From the NCBI GenBank assembly GCA_036834985.1, contig DAITMV010000084.1:1-11962 (forward strand): a DNA stretch of 11,962 nucleotides, written 5' to 3'. The notes below the pieces were generated by a model. The model was not told the origin of the DNA, ran no database searches, and saw only the letters and a list, made by a program, of their open reading frames with translations. This stretch comes from DAITMV01 sp036834985 (GTDB taxonomy: Bacteria; Pseudomonadota; Gammaproteobacteria; Burkholderiales; Burkholderiaceae_B). The position numbers and the translations under genes were made by a program. Positions 7,651 to 11,962 of this stretch are shown here, in pieces; positions within the stretch are counted from its first letter, which is position 1, and each line of letters begins with the position of its first letter.

Positions 7651-8703
7651 TTAAAAGGTGTAACCCACTGTGGGTGTCACATCGTCCAAACGATCCAGGA
7701 GGCGGATCAGAGGTTTGAGTACCGAAAAACGCTGTGCTACATGGCGAGTGTAATGCATCACCAGCGGTAAATCCTTCAAGTAACCCTCCTTGCCATCACG
7801 GTGGTAGAGCCGCGCAAAGATGCCCAACACTTTCAAATGGCGTTGCAAGCCCATGAACTCAAACTGGCGATAAAACTCCGAGGGATCCGCATCCACCGGC
7901 AGACCCGCCTTGCGCGCCTGCTCCCAGTAGCGGATGGACCAATCAAGCACCTGCTCCTCGGGCCAGTGAATGTAGGCATCACGAAACAAGGACACCAGAT
8001 CGTAGGTGATGGGGCCTACCACGGCATCCTGAAAATCAAGAATGCCCGGGTTGGACTGCCCCCGCGCCTGCGCCGGCGATTGCGAATCGACCACCATCAG
8101 GTTGCGGCTGTGGTAATCACGGTGTACCAGCACCTGGCCTTGGGATGTAGCGTCACGGGCCAGCAGCAGAAAGATACGTTGAAGATCCGCAGCCTCCGCA
8201 TCGGTCAGCGTGGCCTGGCGGTGCTTGATCACATACCAGTCGATGAACAACTGCATTTCGGCGATCAAGCGCTGTTCATCATAGGCCGGCAGACCAAGCG
8301 TGGCTGTGTCGGCGTGCTGGAAGGCAATCAGCGCAGTACACGCATCCTCGTACAGTGCTTTGGCATTGGCCTGGTTGAGCACGGACAAATACGTCGTGTT
8401 GCCCAAATCAGACAAGGCCAAAAACCCCCGTTCGGTGTCGGCAGCCAATACCTCTGGCACAGTCACTCCTTGGGCAGCCAACAGTTGGGCCACGTGTATA
8501 AAGGGCCGAACGTCTTCCTGCGGGGGAGGCGCATCCATCAAAATCAGGCTGGGGTGACCTGCCAAACCGGTGCCGCAGCGAAAGTAACGGCGAAAGCTGG
8601 CATCGCTGGACGCGGGTTTTAAACCGGCCACATCAGGCTGTAAATGCGTTTGCGCTGACAACCAATGCGCGAGTTCCTGTAACCTTACGTCGTGATCAAA
8701 CAT
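7651..8703 (-). CDS. amgK: Aminoglycoside-phosphotransferase-fold sugar kinase, probable N-acetylmuramate/N-acetylglucosamine anomeric kinase (AmgK)
   Basis: This 350-residue protein has the aminoglycoside phosphotransferase/choline kinase fold. The small lobe begins near PASSDASFRRYFR (30-42). The catalytic loop is VLVHRDYHSRNL (191-202) with base D196 and N201, and the metal-binding ILDFQDAVVGP (221-231) supplies D223. The ITYDLVSLFRDAY block (232-244) is typical of this subgroup. AmgK phosphorylates the anomeric hydroxyl of MurNAc (and GlcNAc) in the cytoplasm, feeding MurU. The call rests on adjacency to a MurU-like gene ten bases downstream and on the divergent lptD, an arrangement known from P. 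putida. AnmK and the MupP phosphatase, also needed for the pathway, are not in this window. It is the first gene of the minus-strand unit; its ATG at 8703 has no strong ribosome site. Antibiotic modification is a poor alternative given the context. Confidence 0.85.
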   Translation of the reverse strand: MFDHDVRLQELAHWLSAQTHLQPDVAGLKPASSDASFRRYFRCGTGLAGHPSLILMDAPPPQEDVRPFIHVAQLLAAQGVTVPEVLAADTERGFLALSDLGNTTYLSVLNQANAKALYEDACTALIAFQHADTATLGLPAYDEQRLIAEMQLFIDWYVIKHRQATLTDAEAADLQRIFLLLARDATSQGQVLVHRDYHSRNLMVVDSQSPAQARGQSNPGILDFQDAVVGPITYDLVSLFRDAYIHWPEEQVLDWSIRYWEQARKAGLPVDADPSEFYRQFEFMGLQRHLKVLGIFARLYHRDGKEGYLKDLPLVMHYTRHVAQRFSVLKPLIRLLDRLDDVTPTVGYTF

Positions 8704-8749
8704 GATAGAAAGCCGGAAATATCGATAAGCTCCCTATAATAGAGGGTTA
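8704..8749. promoter_or_regulatory. Divergent control region between amgK and lptD
   Basis: These 46 bases separate the two divergent starts and are AT-rich compared with the genes. They contain a perfect sigma-70 minus-10 hexamer TATAAT for the plus strand at 8735-8740. Its surroundings, CTATAATAG (8734-8742), read CTATTATAG on the minus strand, so a good minus-10 (TATTAT, 8741-8736) also faces amgK. No good minus-35 lies 16-18 bases upstream of either. A perfect palindrome TATCGATA is at 8720-8727 and an imperfect one, CCCTATAATAGAGGG, at 8732-8746. No sigma-E type GGAACTT element was found. Confidence 0.55.
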
Positions 8750-11071
8750 TTGATATTCAAGCAGTCTGCCGCCACAGTGCATCCACATAAAAAAACCAGA
8801 GCCAGCCTTTACGGCGAGCCGACATCGCCACGCCTTGCTCCCCGCCCCGTCGCGGTTGCAGTCGCTTGGGCCATGGGGATGAGTGCCTCAGGTACCGTGT
8901 TGGCGCAAGAGATATTGGCCTTAAAGCTGCAAACCGAATTGATCGAAGTGCGTCCGGATGACACCAAGGCGCTTCCCGCGTTCATGACGGCCGATCACAT
9001 CGAAGGCACCAGTGATGGGGATACCACACTGACCGGCAGCGCCGAGATTCGAAAATCGGGCACGGTGCTCAAAGCCGACAAAGTGATCTACAACGCCCCC
9101 TCCGATGAGGTCAACGCCACCTCCAATGTTCGCGTGACCCGTGAAGGCATTCTGATGACGGGGCCCGAATTAAAAATGAAAGTGGGCAGTTACGAAGGCT
9201 ATTTCCTGCAGCCCAGCTATTTTCTGAAAGATTTTGGTGGGCGGGGGGTGGCTGATCGCGCTGACTTTGATGGCGTTGAGCGCCTGAAGCTGCAAAACCC
9301 CAACTACACCACCTGCCCGGTACCTGGCGTCGAGACTGCTGACTGGTACCTCAAAGCCGAGTCGCTGGAGCTGGATACAGCTACCGAGACGGGTACGGCC
9401 AAAGACGGTCGGGTGTATTTTAAGCAGGTGCCCATCCTGGCAGCCCCCTCGATGTCATTCCCGCTGTCCGATAAACGCAAAAGCGGCTTTCTCTCGCCCT
9501 CGATCGGTGCAACTTCCCGGGGTGGCGCAGAAGTTCTCATCCCGTACTACGTAGACATTGCCCCCAATAAAGACCTTGTGATCAACGCCAAGGAGATCAG
9601 CAAACGCGGTTTTCAGTATGGCGGGCAGTTCAGGTATCTGGAACCCAGTTATTTTGGGGAGGTACGCTTTGAACGGGTCGAAAAGGATCTGGAGTTAAAC
9701 CGCTCGCGCTTTTCGATGCTGGCTGTCAACACCTACAACAATAACAAGGGCCTGTATGGCGCCTGGAACATCAACAAAGTCTCGGACGATCAATACTTTG
9801 TGGACTTTTCGCGCACGCTGGCTGCTGCTTCGCAACGTACACTCCCGCGCGACATTTTTTTGGGCTACGCACAACCAGACTACAATATTCTGACCCGTGT
9901 GACCCGCTATCAGACGCTGCAAGACCCCTCTGCACCGGTGGTGGTGCCCTATGACCGGGTACCGCAATTGCTGTTTAACGGACAAAAGCTCGATATTCTG
10001 GGCGCAGACTTTAACCTCACCGCCGAGGCCTCCGGCTTCTCGCATCCGACTCTGGTGCAAGGCCAGCGTTTGATGGCTCGCCCCTCTGTGTCCTACCCCT
10101 TGTTGACACCCGCCTTCAGCTTGACACCGCGGCTGACGCTGCAGGGCGTCACCTACAACCTGAACACCGTGGCGGACAATGTCAACACCAAACCATCGAG
10201 CGCAGTACCCATCGCCTCGCTCGATGCCAAGGTGACCTTTGAACGGCCAGCCGAGTTTTTTGGCAAAAGCTTTTTGCAAACCCTCGAACCGCGTCTGTAC
10301 TACCTGTACGCACCCTACCGTGAGCAAGGTCAGCAGCCCCTGTTTGACACCGGCCTGACTGACTTTAACTTTGCCCAGATTTTTTCTGAAAACCGCTTTG
10401 GTGGTTATGATCGAGTGGGCGATGCCAACCAGGTCACTGCCGCAGCCATCTCACGGCTGATCGATGAAAACACAGGCATCGAACGACTGAGGCTGGCCGT
10501 TGGTCAACGCTACAACTTCACCCAGCCCAAACTGGTGTTGCCGGGTCAGGCCGCCACCGACACGCATTTGTCGGACTTTCTCTTTGCCGCCACCGGCTTT
10601 GTGAATAACTACGTAACACTTGATTCAGCAGTGCAGGTCGATGCGGACAGCAAACGCCTGTCGCGCTCCAACTTTGGAGTACGCTACAAGCCCGGTTTGG
10701 GCCGACTGTTCAACGTCAACTACCGCTACACGCGTGATGCACTGAACCAGTTTGATGTTTCTGCACAATGGCCGTTAACCGCCAAATTCTCCGGGGTAGG
10801 CCGCATCAACTACTCGGTGCAGGAAAGCCGCCTGATCGAAAGCCTGGCCGGACTTGAATACAACGACGGATGCTGGGCCGTGCGGGGCTATGTCTCGCAA
10901 TTTGCAACGGCCACGGGCCAATCGAATACTTCGCTGTTTGTGCAACTTGAACTCAGTGGGCTGGGTCGAATCGGTTCGAACCCGCAAAACCTGCTGCGAC
11001 GCAATATTCCGGGTTACAGCCTGAGCAACTACACCACAGGCAACCCCTCTCGATTTACGGATTACGAATGA
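8750..11071 (+). CDS. lptD: LPS-assembly outer-membrane protein LptD
   Basis: LptD, with the lipoprotein LptE, forms the outer-membrane translocon that places lipopolysaccharide on the cell surface. The product has 773 residues (E. coli 784). A basic stretch and hydrophobic run ending GTVLAQE (48-54) form a signal peptide with probable cleavage after Ala52 or Gln53. An LptA/OstA-like beta-jellyroll follows (about 75-170; TADHIEGTS, ADKVIYN), then the large beta-barrel domain, with conserved KSGFLSPSIGATSRGGAEV near 243-261. Only two cysteines are present, C189 and C708, matching one interdomain disulfide of the E. coli protein. The in-frame stop at 8726-8728 and absence of any ATG before codon 42 mean the start is not ATG. 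TTG at 8750 is preceded by GAGGG at very short spacing, and GTG at 8777 is the alternative. surA follows with an ATGA overlap. The family call is firm and only the start is uncertain. Confidence 0.96.
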   Translation: MIFKQSAATVHPHKKTRASLYGEPTSPRLAPRPVAVAVAWAMGMSASGTVLAQEILALKLQTELIEVRPDDTKALPAFMTADHIEGTSDGDTTLTGSAEIRKSGTVLKADKVIYNAPSDEVNATSNVRVTREGILMTGPELKMKVGSYEGYFLQPSYFLKDFGGRGVADRADFDGVERLKLQNPNYTTCPVPGVETADWYLKAESLELDTATETGTAKDGRVYFKQVPILAAPSMSFPLSDKRKSGFLSPSIGATSRGGAEVLIPYYVDIAPNKDLVINAKEISKRGFQYGGQFRYLEPSYFGEVRFERVEKDLELNRSRFSMLAVNTYNNNKGLYGAWNINKVSDDQYFVDFSRTLAAASQRTLPRDIFLGYAQPDYNILTRVTRYQTLQDPSAPVVVPYDRVPQLLFNGQKLDILGADFNLTAEASGFSHPTLVQGQRLMARPSVSYPLLTPAFSLTPRLTLQGVTYNLNTVADNVNTKPSSAVPIASLDAKVTFERPAEFFGKSFLQTLEPRLYYLYAPYREQGQQPLFDTGLTDFNFAQIFSENRFGGYDRVGDANQVTAAAISRLIDENTGIERLRLAVGQRYNFTQPKLVLPGQAATDTHLSDFLFAATGFVNNYVTLDSAVQVDADSKRLSRSNFGVRYKPGLGRLFNVNYRYTRDALNQFDVSAQWPLTAKFSGVGRINYSVQESRLIESLAGLEYNDGCWAVRGYVSQFATATGQSNTSLFVQLELSGLGRIGSNPQNLLRRNIPGYSLSNYTTGNPSRFTDYE

Positions 11072-11962
11072 TGTTTGACACACACCCCGCCGTGGCCCAA
11101 GCCCGCTCAAGCCGCATGCTGACCAACTGCGTCAAAGCCATCAGAACTGCAGTCGCGCTGGCGCTGATCGCAGGCACTGCTCAGGCGCAGCTCAAAATGC
11201 AACCGGTGCAGCCGATGCAACCGATGCCGCCATACAACCCCAGCCCCAACCCGGGCAGGCTGTCAGACCGGATTGAGTCCATTCCGTCGGAGGGCAGCAT
11301 CCAAACGGTCGACTCCATCGTCGCCGTGGTCAACACCGACGTCATCACCCGGCGCGAGTTGAACGATCGGGTGCAGCTGATCAGCCGCCAATTGAGCAAG
11401 CAGAATGTACAGTTGCCTCCACGAGACCAGCTCGAACGCCAGGTGCTCGATCGCATGGTGTTGGACAAGGCGCAGTTGCAACTGGCCAAAGAAAACGCCA
11501 TCCGCATCGACGATGCCACGCTCGAGCGCGCCATCAGCCGAATCGCGGAGCAAAACAACCTGACCCTGCCCGAGTTTCGCAAACGCCTGGACGACGAAGG
11601 GATTCAATTTAGCCGCTTTCGCGATGAGGTCCGCGACGAAATGCTGTTGACCCGTGTGCGTGAACGCGAAGTAGAGGCGCGCATCCAGATATCCGAAAGC
11701 GAGATTGACAGCTTCTTGGCTGAGCAACGCGGCCCCGGCGCCAGTGCCGGCGCCATGCAACTAAATATCGGGCATATCCTGATTCGCATCCCGGAAAACG
11801 CGTCCTCAACGGTGATTGAACAAGCACGGACCAAGGCCGAGCAATTGGCCGCCGAGGCCCGCTCGGGCGGTGATTTTGCCAAACTGGCGGCCGCCAACTC
11901 GGCTGCGCCCGACGCGCTCAAGGGCGGCGAAATGGGCCTTAAACCCGCCGAGCGACTGCCTC
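11068..11962 (+). CDS. surA: Periplasmic chaperone / peptidyl-prolyl isomerase SurA (3' end outside window)
   Basis: SurA escorts unfolded outer-membrane proteins, including LptD in E. coli, through the periplasm. The frame is open from 11068 to the right edge, giving 298 complete residues (E. coli SurA has 428). A signal peptide is visible, with AIRTAVALALIAGTAQA ending at residue 40. The start is either the ATG overlapping the lptD stop (ATGA, 11068-11071) or Met17 at 11116, which gives a more usual signal peptide length. An unusual Gln/Met/Pro-rich linker follows (about 42-62), then the chaperone N-domain with SIVAVVNTDVITRREL (83-98) and a long helical stretch. The first parvulin domain starts near residue 230 (MQLNIGHILIRIPENAS). 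The second parvulin domain and C-terminal helix would lie beyond the window. Its position after lptD supports one envelope-biogenesis transcript. Confidence 0.95.
   Translation, partial: MMFDTHPAVAQARSSRMLTNCVKAIRTAVALALIAGTAQAQLKMQPVQPMQPMPPYNPSPNPGRLSDRIESIPSEGSIQTVDSIVAVVNTDVITRRELNDRVQLISRQLSKQNVQLPPRDQLERQVLDRMVLDKAQLQLAKENAIRIDDATLERAISRIAEQNNLTLPEFRKRLDDEGIQFSRFRDEVRDEMLLTRVREREVEARIQISESEIDSFLAEQRGPGASAGAMQLNIGHILIRIPENASSTVIEQARTKAEQLAAEARSGGDFAKLAAANSAAPDALKGGEMGLKPAERLP

Noticed and set aside
7651..8703. Aminoglycoside resistance gene
   Set aside because: The fold is shared, but the pairing with a MurU-like gene and the lptD context point to a peptidoglycan-sugar kinase.
8600..8750. 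Sigma-E promoter for lptD, expected from E. coli
   Set aside because: No GGAACTT-like element with a properly spaced TCTGA-like partner was found. GGAAAT at 8715-8720 is too weak a match.
11181..11921. Several minus-strand open frames at the right edge
   Set aside because: The plus strand here encodes SurA with signal peptide, N-domain and parvulin start. The minus-strand frames are Ser/Arg-rich shadows.
1..11962. Mobile element, CRISPR array, phage or defence island
   Set aside because: No repeats, transposase or integrase motifs, att-like repeats or defence domains were seen, and the genes are core housekeeping in a compact arrangement.

Overview
The window reads as an ordinary chromosomal segment of a betaproteobacterium, most likely in the order Burkholderiales. 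The grounds are the gene order surA-lptD / amgK-murU-pepP-ubiH, a UbiH-type hydroxylase next to aminopeptidase P, and a CobD/CbiB-like membrane protein paired with a CoA-type Nudix hydrolase. Base composition looks moderately GC-rich (roughly high 50s by eye, not counted), and coding frames favour G or C in third positions. No tRNA, rRNA, insertion sequence, CRISPR array, phage gene or recognisable defence system was seen. The placement is inference from gene content and remembered gene order, not a database search.

Layout. Positions 1-92 (+) probably hold the last 29 codons of an unidentified gene. From 8703 down to 89 the minus strand carries eight tightly packed genes in transcription order: amgK, murU, pepP, ubiH, pgi, dmeF, a CoA-pyrophosphatase-type Nudix hydrolase, and a CobD/CbiB-family membrane protein. 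Three of their junctions are ATGA start/stop overlaps, one is a 25-base overlap, and the widest gap is 31 bases, so they look like one transcription unit. A 46-base AT-rich divergent control region (8704-8749) separates amgK from lptD. On the plus strand lptD (8750-11071) is followed, with another ATGA overlap, by surA, which runs off the right edge at 11962.

Function. The divergent centre is about the cell envelope. LptD inserts LPS into the outer membrane and SurA chaperones outer-membrane proteins, LptD being a known SurA client in E. coli. AmgK and MurU would return peptidoglycan sugars to UDP-MurNAc through the recycling bypass known from Pseudomonas putida. The rest of the minus-strand unit is mixed housekeeping: an Xaa-Pro aminopeptidase, a ubiquinone-ring hydroxylase, glucose-6-phosphate isomerase, a Co/Ni-type efflux transporter, a Nudix hydrolase and a CbiB-like protein of unknown role.

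I found no clearly undescribed multi-gene system. The points worth a second look are the compact divergent promoter and non-ATG start of lptD, the two-cysteine LptD, the altered DG motif in UbiH, the histidine-rich DmeF, and the orphan CbiB-like protein linked to a Nudix hydrolase and a metal exporter.
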